Assembly (NCBI GenBank): GCA_004431415.1
Contig: QPMI01000428.1
Coordinates: forward strand, 248,001 to 312,000
Length of the DNA: 64,000 nucleotides
Direction: 5' to 3'
DNA from: Cyanophora paradoxa
Taxonomy: Eukaryota > Glaucocystophyceae > Cyanophorales > Cyanophoraceae
Below the pieces are notes generated by a model. It was not told the origin of the DNA and did no database searches. It saw only the letters and a program-made list of their open reading frames with translations. Positions within the stretch are counted from its first letter, which is position 1, and the number at the start of each line of letters is the position of its first letter. Shown here piece by piece: positions 30,544 to 41,643 of this stretch. A program made the translations under genes and the position numbers.

Positions 30544-33500
30544 ATGGACCGGCCCGGGAGGGAGCAGAGCCGCGATGACTTCCTGTCGCGGTTCTGCGCC
30601 TCGCTGCCGCCGCACGAGCGCGCGAAGATGCTGACTATCGGACTGGTGAGGATCCGACCCGCCGCAGCGATCTCCGAGGGGCTCACGTGAGGGGCTCACG
30701 GGGCCGCCGCAGGACGAGCTCTGCTCGCACTCGGCGTGCTGCTCGCGGGACGGGGCGGAGCGCGTGCTTGCGGTCCTGAGCGGGCGAGAGCCCGTGCCCG
30801 AGATCCCGACGCTCGGCTCGGGCGCCGCGGAAGCGCTCTCTCAGCTCTCCTTCCAGCTCCAGGTCAGCCCGCGCGCGGTTCGAACCCGGAGGAGCGCCCG
30901 CCCGATTTGATCCGGGCCGCCGCAGGTCTGCCGCCTCGACGCCGAGGGTCTGACGGAGATCGCCGTGCTGTCGGAGCCGGCGCACGCGTCGCTCTCGGCC
31001 CCGCCGGAGAGCTGCCCCGCCCGCGTCCTCGTCGCCTTCGGCGCGCTCGGCGACCTCTTCGCGGCGCTCGCGTCGGAGCCGCCGGGCGCCGCCTGCCGCC
31101 TCCGCCTGTACGTCGACGTGGCCCCCGCGCCCCGCGCCTCCCCAGCGTCCGCCTCCTCCTCCTCCGCCGCCGCCGGTCCCTCCTCTTCTTCCGCCTCTGC
31201 CTCCTCCTCGTCCTCCTCGGACCGTCGCCCGCTCCTGCGGGCCGTGCACCCCATCCGCCCCGTGCTGCTCGTCCAGTGGTCCGCTACCCCCCTCCTGCCC
31301 CCTCGCCCGTGCTTCTCGTACCCCTACGGCCCCCGCCTGACCGCACGGGAGCAGGCAGTTCCCCCTGGCGAACCTCGCGGCGCAGCTCGGCCCCGCCGGA
31401 TGCTGCGTCGCAGTGAACGAGGACTGCGCACAGGGCCCCACCTACGTCTGCGGTCCGCCCCTAGTTGAACTTGACATTAGATGGACCCGCCCTGATTCGA
31501 ACCCGGGACCGCAGGCACGTTCATCGAGTGCCACGAGGTCCGGCGCTTCCACGCGGCGCCCTCGCCCGGCGCGGTGGCCCGCTCGCTCGCCGCCCTACCC
31601 CCCACCAACTGCGCTCGAATTGCCGTACTCTCCGACCGGGACGCCCCCCCCGGCTCGCCCCCCCTCCTCCGCTTCGGCCCCATCTCCTTCGCATTCGAGG
31701 CGAGCCTATCCCTCTCCGCCTTCATCCCCCCCCTGACCTGCCCCCTCAGTACTCGCTCGTGGAGCGCTCGTTCGTGCCGGCGGTCTCGCCGCGCCTCGCG
31801 CCGCCCTCCCCGCGCCCCCAGGCGAGCCCAAGACCCCCCCCCCCTCGTTCCCCACCCCCCGGGTTTTTACGGTACCCCCTCCAGCAGGCGGGCCCCCCGC
31901 TCTCGGCGCGCGAGCTGCAGCGCCTCGCGGCGAACTTCGCGTCGCACGTCCTCGAGGAGGCCCGTACCCCGTAACCCCGTCCGATATTTTCCGTACCCCT
32001 CTCAAATCTTTCCCCCCTACCCCATTACAGGTCCGGGACAGCGGGGGCCAGGGCACCAGCGCCCTCGAGAGCCTACCCCTCGCCTGCGTCGTGCGCCCCC
32101 GCCGCCCGCCGCCGCCCCGCCCCGTACCCTCCTCGAACTTCTTCCCCCCAGGTGGAGATCCCGGACGAGTCGCTGTGGGGCGCGGCGCTCTCGCTGGTCC
32201 CGTCGGCGCCTGTACCCTCCGTGGCCCTGGAGGTCCCCGGAGGCTCCTTGGAGGGCCTCGTGGCCCTGCTGGCGCGCTGCCAGGGCCTCATCCAGTTCAA
32301 CCGCGTCTGCGGCAGGCGCGCCCGCCCTCCGCGGCTCGGTCTCGGCTATCTTGGCTTGTAGACTCGGATCTGACGCATACGTACCCCCCGCAGCTTCCTC
32401 CCCCCGCCCCTGACGGCCACGTGGGACGCCGTCCGCGATCGCTACCGCGCCCTCTGCTCCGACGCGGTACCCCTCCTTCCCGCCCCACGAAATCGCGTAC
32501 CCCCTCCCAACCGACCCGGCCCGTCCCGGGTACAGGGGCGCGAGATCGCTGAGCTGGAGCGCATTGACGCTGCGATCGCGTTCCTCGACGCGTCCCTCGC
32601 CGAGCGCGAGGCGCGTACCCCCCCCCCCGCGCCCTTCATCCCTCCCACAGCATTCGAAGTACCCCCCGCACCCGCAGACGGGGGCGCCGGGGGCGGGCGC
32701 GAGGCGGCGGACGCTGATCCCGCGGGGGGCCCTCCCCGCCTCGAGCTGCTGCTCCTCCTTCTACCGCTACGCCTACAGGCGCGCCCCTTCTCCCTCCTCA
32801 AAGGCGGGAAAGCGGCGATACCCCTCCTAGACTAGTTTAGTCTAGCCCCGCGGCCCCTCCACCTCTACCCCTCCCCGCCCCCCACCTCTTCCCAACCGCT
32901 AATACAGTCTAGCCTAGTCTCGCTCGGCAGCCATTCACCTCTCCCCACCCCTAGTCTCCTAGTCTAGTCCAGCCCGGCAGCCCGGCCCGCCTCCTCCCAC
33001 ACGCCTCCTTCCAACCGCGTACCCCCCTGCGCAGCTGCGTGGCGGGGTGCTCGTGGCAGCACGCGGTGGACACGCGGGACGCGGCCGGCGTCGCGGCGCG
33101 CCGGCGCGACGTCCTCGCCGCCCTCCGCGACCTCTCCCTCGCCACCGCCGCCGCCGTCCGCCCGCCCCTCCCTTCCCCCTCATCTTCTCCTCGCTTTCTT
33201 ACTTATGTATGAGCGCGTGCAGGCCGAGCGCGCGGGGCTCTCCCCCGCCGCCCGTGCGCCTCCCCTCTCCTCTCCCCCTCCTCCTCCATCCTACGCCACC
33301 CTCACGCCCCTCCCCGCAGAGGGGTCGCTGGCGGGGGCGGCGGACGCGGGGTGCCCGGGGCCGGAGGGGGTCTTCGGGGGCGATGCCGGCCTCGCCAGCC
33401 CCGCCCGCCTCTCCGCCTTCCTCCAGAAGGCGCGCGAAAGCAATGGAGAGGAAGAACATAGAATGCCTTCTACAGAAGGCTCATAACTGAAAGGAGAAGA

Positions 33501-36500
33501 AGAGATTAAGAGCCGCACGGCTAATAATAGAACGACGCCGCCTCCGCCCCCGCCTGACCCTTCCGCCCCGCCCGCGCGCAGATGCCGCCGCTGCCGCCGG
33601 ACGCGCTGCCGGCGGCCCAGTGCCTCGTCCTCCGCCTCGCCCAGGCGCGCCCGTACCCCCCCTTCCCGACTTCTCTTGGGGGCGGCTAGAGGGGACACCT
33701 CTCGCCCCGCCGACTGCTAAACGCGATGGCTCCGACCGCTCCTACCCCCCCCCCCCCCCCCCCCGCGACCCCCGACCCCCCGACCCCCCGACCCCGGAGA
33801 GAGGGATAGCCCGACGGCTAGACGCGACGGCTAGACGGGGCACTGCCCGCGCGTTCCCCGCCCTTACCTTACCTTCTTCCCCTCTGCAGCGCACGCGGCA
33901 CGAGCTCGCGCTGGCCCCCATCTCCTACGAGGTTAGTACCCCCAACCACCGCTTTCCCCGCCTCCCTCCCCCATCCCGCACCCCCTCCGACGCGCGGCGG
34001 CCAGCTCTACTCCCTCCGGGCCCAGTTCTCCCAGCAGGTGCCCCTCCCTCCCCCCTCCCCCTCCACCCACCCACCCGCCCGCCCACCCCTCCCCCCCGCC
34101 AGGCGGGGCTGGTGGCGCTGCTGCGGGGCCTGCTGGCGGCGCACGCGGCCGAGCTCGCCATCGCCCGCGTCAAGGTGTGTCCCGGGGCGGGGCGAGGGCG
34201 GGGCGAGGGGGCGCCGATCTGGGGAGATCGATGAGGAGATAGGTAGCTGGGGAGATGGATAGGGGATATAAGGGGCCTAGAGGCCTAGAAATGTGCCCGC
34301 CCCGGGGTCGGCCCGCCCCGCTCGGCCCCGCCCCGCCTGACGAGGTCCTCAGGCGGCGTACCTGGCGGTGCACGGCTCGCCGGCGCCCTCGCCGCCCCTC
34401 TCCCCGGCCCTCTTCGGGCCGCCCTCGCCCCGCGGAGCCGCAGCCGGGCGCGCCTCCCCCGCCTCGGCCCCCGCCTCGGCCCGCTTCTTCCTCGCGGAGG
34501 GCGGCGCCGCCGCCGCCTCCGTCGCCTCGCCGCGGGCCGTGCCCCCCCGCTCCTGCCCCCGCCCTCCGCCTCCTCCTCCTCCTCCTCGCCCCCTCCGCGA
34601 GCTCCGTCTCGTCTCTCCTGCCCCGAGTACTCTCCCTGTTCGAGCGAGACCGGCCGGCGCCCTCGCCGTCCGCCCCCGCCCCCGCCCCCGCCCCCGCCTC
34701 CGCTTCCACGGCCGCCGCAGCCGCCGAGCGGTCCTCGGCCTTCGCGCCCTTCCGACGGGGCGCGGCCGCGCAGACGCCGCCGCCGCCGGGCGGGAGCCCG
34801 CCGCCGCCCGGGGGGTCGACCCGTGCCTGCCCGTCGTGACGAGCCCCTCGAAGCGCTTCTCGGACGCGCTCTCGCAGGAGGCGGCGGCGGCCGCCTCGTC
34901 GCTCGCCGCGGCGGCCTCGAACCTCGCGACGGCGGCGGCGACGGCCATCAGCGCGGCCCGCGAGGACCTCTCCTCGGCCCTGCAGCGGGTCGACCGTGAC
35001 CGAGGCGGCGGAGGCGGCGGAGGCGGCGGAGGCGGAAGCGGCGGGGGCCGTGTTCTGCTCGCCAGCGACGGCGGGAGCGTGTCGCCGCTCGTGCCCGATC
35101 CCGACGCCTGCCCCGAAGCGATGCCCCCGGCCCCGCCCTCCTCGCCCCCGCCCATTCTCTCTTCGGCGTCCTCCTCCTCCGCCCGCCCCGCCGCGCCGCC
35201 TGCCGCGCAGGCGCCGGCGCCGGAGGCCCCCGCGCCGCCCCCGCGGCACCCCTCGCCGCCGGGCGGGCCCATCCTCCGGTACACCGCCGGTGGCGGCGGC
35301 GGCGGCGACGACGGCGGGAGCGGGAGTGGGAGCGGGAGCGGGGGGTACGACCGCGACGACGAGCTGGAGGCGCTGCGCGAGCAGGCGAGCCAGCGATCCA
35401 GCCCCGGCCCCGGCCCCTTGCGCTTAAGCAGCCAGCCGCCCGCCCCGCCCACGCTGACCGCTTGGAGCGGCAGATCCGGGTGATGCGGGCGGAGCAGGCG
35501 GACGCGGAGGCGCGGGCGGAGCGGGACGCGCAGCGCGCCGAGCGCGCCGGCCGCGAGCTCTCCGACGGTGCCGCCCCGCGGCCCTGGTCTAGCTCTCTAG
35601 TCTAGCTCTAGCTCTAGCTCTCTAATCTCTGACTCTAGGTTCTAGCTTCTAGCTCTAGGTCTCTAGCTCTAGGTCTAGCTCTAGGCCTCGCCCCGCCCCG
35701 CCCCGCCCCCGCCTCCTCCCAACCTCTGACGTGGACCCCGCGGGGCGCCGGGGCGGGGCGCAGCGAGCTACAGCGTGCGGGAGCTGAAGGCGTTCGTGCG
35801 CGAGTACGACGCCCGCGTCGCCGCCCTCGAGCGCGACCTCGCAGCCGCCCGCGTCCGCACCATCCCCCCCCCCCCCCCCCCCCTGCTCCCCCTCCGCCCC
35901 CCTTCCCCCCCCCCGCCCCGCCCCCGCCCCCGCCCCCGCTCCCGCCCCCGCCTCTGTAGCTTCCTACAGCTTCAGACCCTCTCTCCGCTTCCTCTCTTCA
36001 AACCCACTCCGCCCACCTTCACTCTCTCCCTGACGCCCCGCGCTCCCGTGCAGGCGGAGGCGCGGTCGCTGGGGGAGGCGGCGGCGTGGGGCCAGTCGCG
36101 GGTGGAGAGCCTCGCCGCCGACCTCGCCGACGCCGTCGACGTCCGCCAGGTGGGGCCCCGCCCCGGCCCCCGCCCCGCCCCCGCGCCCCCCGCCCTCTTC
36201 GCTTTGCTTCTGGCCCCGGGCCCCCGCCTTAGCGTTAGCGTTAGCTTCGAAGCTTCAAAGCCCCGGGTCCGCCCGAGGCTTGGCCCCCCCGGGTCCAGCT
36301 CGAGCTTAGGGTTAGCTTTAGCACCGCCCCGCTGGGCCGGGCCCAACCCGGGCCAGATGCAGCCATTGGCGTTCGCTTCAAAGTTTCGCTTTACCGGCGC
36401 TTACCCTGGCCCCGGGCCCCCGCCCCGTCCCGCCCCCGGACCCGGACCCCCGCCCTCTTCGCTTCGCCTCGGTCCCCGGGCCCCCGGGGTGAGGCTGGCG

Positions 36501-37378
36501 GCTCTCCCTGCCCGGATCTGACCCCTCCTCGCCCGGCAGCGGCTGGAGGCGGAGGCGGGGTCGCTGCGGGGGGCCGTCGCGGCGCTGCGGGGCGACCCCG
36601 CCGCCCTCCGCGCCCTCGACGCCCCCGCCCTCGCCTCCCTCAAGGCGCGCCCCTTGAATTTTATATATCTCGCCTTTGAATTTGAGTGCTCACCCGCGCC
36701 CCGCAGTGCGCGCTGGCGGAGGCGCTGCGGGCGGTGGGGGAGGAGCAGGTGCAGCGCGCCGTGCGGGAGAAGGAGCGCGAGCTCCGCCGCCTCGTCGAGG
36801 ACAAGCGCCTCTGCAAGGTCCGACGGCCCCGTCCCCGCGAGAAATTGAACGTGGCAGACCTAGAGTCTAGACATCCCCCGCCCGTCCCCCGTCTCTGCAA
36901 GGTCCCGTCCCCCGCCCGGCCCAACCCTCCCCCAGTCTAGACATAGTGCACCAGAGTAGGATTCTTAGCAACGACATCATGGCATTAGCAGAACTTCTAG
37001 TGGCTTCTAGATCTAGTCTAGACGCGTCCCCGCCCCGCCCCGCGAGGCATCGAGCGCGCGAGGCCTAAAGAGAGATCTAGACGGGCCCCGCCCGCCCCGC
37101 CCCTCCCCCGAGAAATTGAACGAGCTAGATCTAGAGTGTCTAGACGTAGTGCACCAGAGTAGAATTCTTAGCACCATGGCATAGCTAGCTTCGCCCGCGG
37201 CCGTCCCGCCCTGCAGCCGACCCTCTCACCCCGCGCGCAGGTGTGCTTCGAGCGGGACTGCGACTGCCTGCTGGAGCCGTGCGCGCACCTCGTCCTCTGC
37301 TCGGGCTGCGCCGAGCGCTCGGCGGACTGCCCGCTCTGCCGCCAGCCCATCGCTTTCCGCCGCAAGGTTTTCGTCTAG
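30544..37378 (+). CDS. Large multi-exon C-terminal RING finger E3 ubiquitin ligase
   Basis: ATG 30544 begins MDRPGREQSRDDFLSRFCAS. Early exons give globular sequence with several cysteines (DELCSHSACCSRDGAERVLA; LVAFGALGDLFAALASEPPG; CRLRLYVDVAPA) and serine-rich inserts. Middle exons (about 31740-34170) alternate short coding blocks, such as PPLSARELQRLAANFASHVL and VEIPDESLWGAALSLVPSAP, with C-rich introns that often start GTACCC. From about 34830 the sequence becomes helical (ASSLAAAASNLATAAATAIS), and from 35770 coiled coil (VRELKAFVREYDARVAALER; EEQVQRAVREKERELRRLVE). The final exon (37241-37378) completes a C3HC4 RING: C-K|VC in phase with the previous exon, then FERDCDCLLEPCAHLVLC, SGCAERSADCPLCRQPI, stop at 37376-37378. 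Coiled coil plus terminal RING of this PCAHLVLC type is common in IAP-like and related ligases. The substrate domain is unassigned. The last intron holds a partial tandem duplication. Confidence 0.7.
36838..37190 (+). repeat. Degenerate tandem duplication in the last RING-gene intron
   Basis: The blocks GAGAAATTGAACG...CTAGAG...CTAGACAT/GTAGTGCACCAGAGTAG...ATTCTTAGCA occur at about 36838-36980 and again at 37109-37175. The exon end CTCTGCAAGGTC at about 36810 also recurs near 36892, giving a decoy donor. Confidence 0.65.
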
Positions 37379-37960
37379 GCTAGGCCCGGGCCCGCCGCCC
37401 CCTCCTAAGCTTGCCCTTCCCCTTCCCCGCTCCGGCCGCGGGGCCAACACATGGCAGCCTCGGCGCCGGCCGCTTTTTGCTCGACTGTACTGTACTGTAC
37501 ATAAGAGGTCTGCGAATATGAATCAAGTGTCCCACACGCGGGCCCTTTTCCGGGCCCACACGCGCCAGCCTCGGCGCCGGCCGAGCTTTGTTCTCGACTA
37601 CTGCACATAAGGAAATTTTGATTTCTCGGTTTCTGTACATAAGAAGAGAAATTCGGCATGTTTAAGCCCCCTTCGTCTAGGCCCCCGCCCCCGCCCCCTC
37701 CTAAGCTTGCCCTTCCCTTCCCCGCTCCGGGGCCAACACATGGCAGCCTCGGCGCCGGCCGCTTTTTGCTCGACTGTACTGTACTGTACATAAGAGGTCT
37801 GCGAATATGAATCAAGTGTCCCACACGCGGGCCCTTTCCCGGGCCCACACGCGCCAGCCTCGGCGCCGGCCGTGCTTTGTTCTCAATCGCGAGTGTACAT
37901 AAGGAAATTGTGATTTCTCTCTTTCTGTCGGGCTGTATACGTAGGTCTACGAATACGATT
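37371..37960 (+). repeat. Tandem duplication of about 302 bases beginning at the RING gene stop codon
   Basis: Copy 1 (from 37371) and copy 2 (from 37673) share TCGTCTAGGC..., CCTCCTAAGCTTGCCCTTCC, GCCAACACATGGCAGCCTC, TTTTTGCTCGACTGTACTG and TACATAAGAGGTCTGCGAAT with few differences. Copy 1 includes the last codons and stop of the RING gene, so the duplication unit seems to have begun inside coding sequence. A divergent third copy of the distal part lies at 41380-41530. Confidence 0.85.
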
Positions 37961-37972
37961 CAACTGTTGCGA

Positions 37973-38720
37973 TCAAATCGGCCATCTAGAGAGACGACGG
38001 TCTCGAGGGTCGTTCCCAGGGCCATCACCTGTGCCCGTTTTAGCAGTGTACAGGCCCGCGAGATTCAGGCCCGCGAATTCTGACACGCGAAATTTAAAAC
38101 CCGCGGCCGCGGCCAGTGAATAATTATATACAGGCGCGCACCGCGCGAACGAGGGGCATCGCGCTCGCTGTGTCCAGGTGGGCATTCGTGATCCCAGGAA
38201 AGATATGCTGCACATCCGCACGCGGATGACCATGAGTTGTTGCGAGCACGAGCGCAATGTAAATGTTGAAAAGCGCACGCAGAGCCTAGAAAGAATTCGG
38301 CCGACAGCCTCCGGATCCACGGACGCGACGCGAAATACGGCGCAAGGCATTCCCTTCATCGCGCCCGCGACCCGCTCCGCGAACGGCGCGGCGGCGTCGG
38401 GCGTCGTCGCCTCCGCGCGGGCGACGTGCGAAAAGAGGTCCTCCGCCGACTGCGGCACGCCCGCGACTCCGGCGCGCCGCCGCCGGTCGGCCTCCTTATC
38501 TTTCATAGCCAAATCGTTCGGTTTAGCGCGCGAGCGACGTCGCGCGCGCACCGTCGAAAGCCAGAATCAAGAGCACGTTCTCAGCGCTCGTTTCCTGCTC
38601 GTCGCCGGAGCCCTCTTCGAATTCGGGGTTCGCCGGCGTTGGATCCTGCGCAAATGGCAGGTCGGCGCGGCGCCGGCGCGCGAAATTGAATATTGCACGC
38701 GCACCGAGGCAGACTGAGCC
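37973..38720 (-). CDS. Short unassigned protein, two or more exons
   Basis: A minus-strand exon reads DPTPANPEFEEGSGDEQETS then ENVLLILAFDG, ending at a GTGCGC donor near 38550. A 50-60-base intron later the frame continues DKEADRRRRAGVAGVPQSAE, DLFSHVARAEATTPDA, and ERVAGAMKGMPCAVFRVASV. Beyond about 38310 the open frame to 37973 looks less coding-like, so the true end may be nearer 38300. No start codon is secure. Function unknown. The duplicated 3' element of the RING gene abuts it. Confidence 0.4.
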
Positions 38721-39246
38721 GGGCCTCCCATATTTATGGCCCACGTCAACGTGCTCGCCGCTCGCCGACCTTCCCGATTTCGCAGTTCACCCAGCAGGCC
38801 TCTCTGGGATCGATCCTCTCGAGCTCCCTTCATATATCTCTAGCTGGATTTTGCCCTCAATTTGTTCCCTCAATTGCAAGGGCCGGGCTCCAGTCCGTCC
38901 CCGCGCAAATCTCGCGAGCCCTCGATCACACCTCTCCCCGTCACCCCTCAGGGCCTCTCCCCCCCCCCCCCCCCCCCCCCCCGGATCCCCCCCGGCCCTT
39001 TATCTCCCCCGGCAGGCGGATGTTGCTTTGCAGCCAGCCGATCGCTTTCCGCCGTCTAATTATAACACATTTTCTGCAAAAATCGGCGCTCCTGTCGGTT
39101 GCATGAATTGGAGAAATCGACCGAATATGAATATTAATGTCTCCCTTATTGAAGCTCCCCTCCGAGGCTCTCCTCGAATCTCTCATTGGTCGCGATCGAT
39201 CGCGATATCTGCAGACCAGCGCTAGCAGACCAGCGAAAAGCGAGCA
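38721..39246. other. Upstream region of the second F-box gene
   Basis: Holds a C24 run at 38959-38982 and AT-rich sequence just before ATG 39247. No exon supported. Confidence 0.4.
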
Positions 39247-41359
39247 ATGGCGGTCGCGATCGACCAGCTGCCCCAAGTCATTCTGTGCCAAATTCTCGAG
39301 GGCCCTCAGTTGCAGCCTGCGGCCGCCGCGCGCGCAGTCTGCCGCAGCTGGCGAGAGACAGTCGAGGCAATTGTGTGGCGCCGGGTGGACGTCGATGTGC
39401 GGAGCGCGGAGAGCGCAAATCTTCTTTCAAGCCAGCTGATATATACCGGCGTTCAAGGAAACGTGAACCCCGCCCGCGGCGTTGACCATGATTCCGACGT
39501 TGCCGAAGGCGAGGCTGCAGCTGGCGCCGGCAAGAACCTTCATTTACGCCGGCGGTGGATCCGCATTGCTCCTGGGGCGTCGCTGTGCCTGCGGGTTATT
39601 TGCAAGGGATCGCGCGCCGCTCCGGTTCTGTCGGTAGAGGCTTTTCAAGCCGCCGCATCGCTCGTATCGGCGTGCGCGGCGGCGAGTGGCGCGGGCGGAC
39701 TCAGCGAAATTGACGTCGAGTACAAGTGCAATTCATCTACGTATACGCGCGACTGCAGATGCTTCGGCGCCCTGCTCGGTGCCCTCGTGCCGCTCCGGAC
39801 GTCGACGCCCGCCAGCTCCGCTCTAGATCTTCGGAGCCTTGCGGTGCGGTGCGCCTGCAACTGCTTGTGCTGCAGCTTCTCTCGATCCCCGAATCCAACA
39901 CTCGACCTCGAGGCCTCGCTCGGCTGCTTCCAGAACCTCGAGAGCATCTCCTTGCCCCCGTGCTGGCCCGTCGATCAAGCCGCCGCCACCGCCCTCGCGC
40001 GTTGTTTTCCACGGCTTAAGTGGGTCCGCTCTCTAGATCTCTCCTTGGAATTCGCAGCCTCCATTATGGAATTTTTAGGGGCGGCCGCAGGTGCAAATGT
40101 ACATGACTGCTACTACGAGGGACTGCTTGGCTGGACGAGGCTTGGCTGCCCTCAAATCCCTCGAGTACCTCAAGATCCTCGATTACAATTACGGCTGCCA
40201 GCCGCTGGAAAGTTTGATCGTGGACCTCGCCTCGGGCCCCGCCGGCCGCTCCCTCAATGAGTGCGCAGCGGCACCACTGCTGTGGCCCTGTAGACGTAGC
40301 GGCCGTGCATTCGGAAAATAAGGCGCGAAAATTACACCCCGCAGGCTCCGGATCTGCTGCAACGGTACCACGGCCGCGGTTCTCTCCAGTGATGCTCTTC
40401 GCGCTCTTCCGCGGCTCGCCGCTCTGCAGTGCTTCCACGGACCATTCACGGTCCGCCCTTCATTTTAGCCACTTCAATAAGCGAATTTATTGAATGAAGC
40501 GAATTCGACCGCAGCTCAATTTGGACGTCCGCTCTGGTGATTTGGAGGCGCTAGGCGCATGTCAAGCGCTCCGCAGTGTTGGGTCGCTGCTCTTGGGAGA
40601 CGATTTCAATGAAGACTACGGGATCCCCGCGCTCTCGCTCAACGGCGGCCTCGTGGACCTCGCGGCGGCCTTCACGCGGTCCACTTCCCTGACGGAGGTC
40701 GACCTGCGCATGAGTGCGCGTCTAATTTGCGCGTGCCGGAACTCTCTTCCGGATCCGCCTTGCAGCCATATGCATTATGATATAATGAACGACGCAGGCA
40801 CGGCGCCACAGCCAAAAGCGCTGGCGGCGCTCGCCCGCGCAGCCCGCGGCCGCGGGCGCCTCTCCCTCGAAATGCCGGTCCTCGTGGACCCGAACTGGGG
40901 TCCCGAGCCCGCGGAGCTCGCCGCGGCACTGGCCGCCTTCGAATTTCCGCCCCGCCGCCTCGTCCTGCTGGTCCGCGTCTCCGAGGAGGCCCAGGAGTCC
41001 GGATGGCTGGACGGCCTCTCGGCCTTCGCCGGCTGCTCGGAGGACATCGAGGTGCGAGCACGAGGCGACAAGCTTTCTCTAATTCATCATTCAAATCGAA
41101 CACTTGCACTAAATTGCGGAACTTGAAATTCTCGCAGGTCCGCCTTGAACGAATCCAATATTTGTCGACGTTCAGCATCCGCGGCCGCCATGAGCGGGGC
41201 CCAGATCCGGGTCCGGATAAGGAAGCCATTCGGGCGGCGGCGGCCAAAGCCCTCCCCTCCGCCCGCGTTGTCCCCTCTATTGCTAGCTGTGCCTCGATCC
41301 GCATTCTCCACACGCGTTGTCGTCGCTCGGGAACCGCTCGAATTCAGAAATATCGCTAG
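39247..41359 (+). CDS. F-box protein with leucine-rich-repeat-like region (paralogue of 10008-12943)
   Basis: ATG 39247 encodes an N-terminal F-box (DQLPQVILCQILEGP then AARAVCRSWRETVEAIVWRR). The first exon continues with LRR-like and loop sequence including a cysteine cluster (CACNCLCCS) and LGCFQNLESISLPP up to about 40093. Later exons, in phase, add LAALKSLEYLKILDYN (about 40140-40258), DALRALPRLAALQCFHGPFT (about 40390-40450), LNLDVRSGDLEALGACQALR through TSLTEVDLRM (about 40513-40710), a long exon PKALAALARAARGRGRLSLE (about 40808-41050), and a final exon VRLERIQYLSTFSIRGRHER ending at TAG 41357-41359. It should act as an SCF substrate adaptor, with the LRR-like surface choosing the target. 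The C-terminus resembles that of the minus-strand F-box gene (a strand with F-x-I/L-R, then D-P, then an alanine-rich helix), so the two look like diverged paralogues. Confidence 0.75.
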
Positions 41360-41379
41360 ATATTTTTCTAGCTTCATAA

Positions 41380-41530
41380 TCAGCGCCGGTCGTGCTTTGC
41401 GCTCTACTGTACACAAGGAAATTTTCTACGAATACGAATCGAGTGTTGCGGTCACCGGGTCAAATCGGCCGTCTAGAGAAACGACGTTCTCAGCGGTTGT
41501 CCCCAAATCACGAACCGAGTGCGTGCGTGT
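41380..41530 (+). repeat. Third, diverged copy of the RING-gene 3' element, downstream of the F-box gene
   Basis: Shares GCGCCGGTCGTGCTTTG, TGTACACAAGGAAATT, TACGAATACGAATC, GTTGCGGTCA...AAATCGGCC and TCTAGAGA..ACGACG with 37870-38020. It sits just 3' of a stop codon in the same orientation as the RING-gene copies. Confidence 0.75.
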
Positions 41531-41643
41531 GCGGTCTTATAGGCCGCCTCCATCTGGAGGGCCGAGGAACGACGGGCTTTATTCATCGATATCATGAATT
41601 AGCTACAGCTATTCATTATTGACACCAGGATGACTGATCATGG

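Noticed and set aside
31440-31525. tRNA-like T-arm string (TTCGAACCCGGGACCG) in antisense
   Set aside because: Arms do not pair over a full cloverleaf and no acceptor or anticodon arm is found; it lies in an intron 3' end. Similar strings at 13886, 30299 and 30876 also fail.
34170-35452. Long minus-strand frames opposite the RING gene
   Set aside because: Composition is A/G/R-rich shadow; the plus strand gives a coherent, phase-consistent coiled coil leading to the RING.
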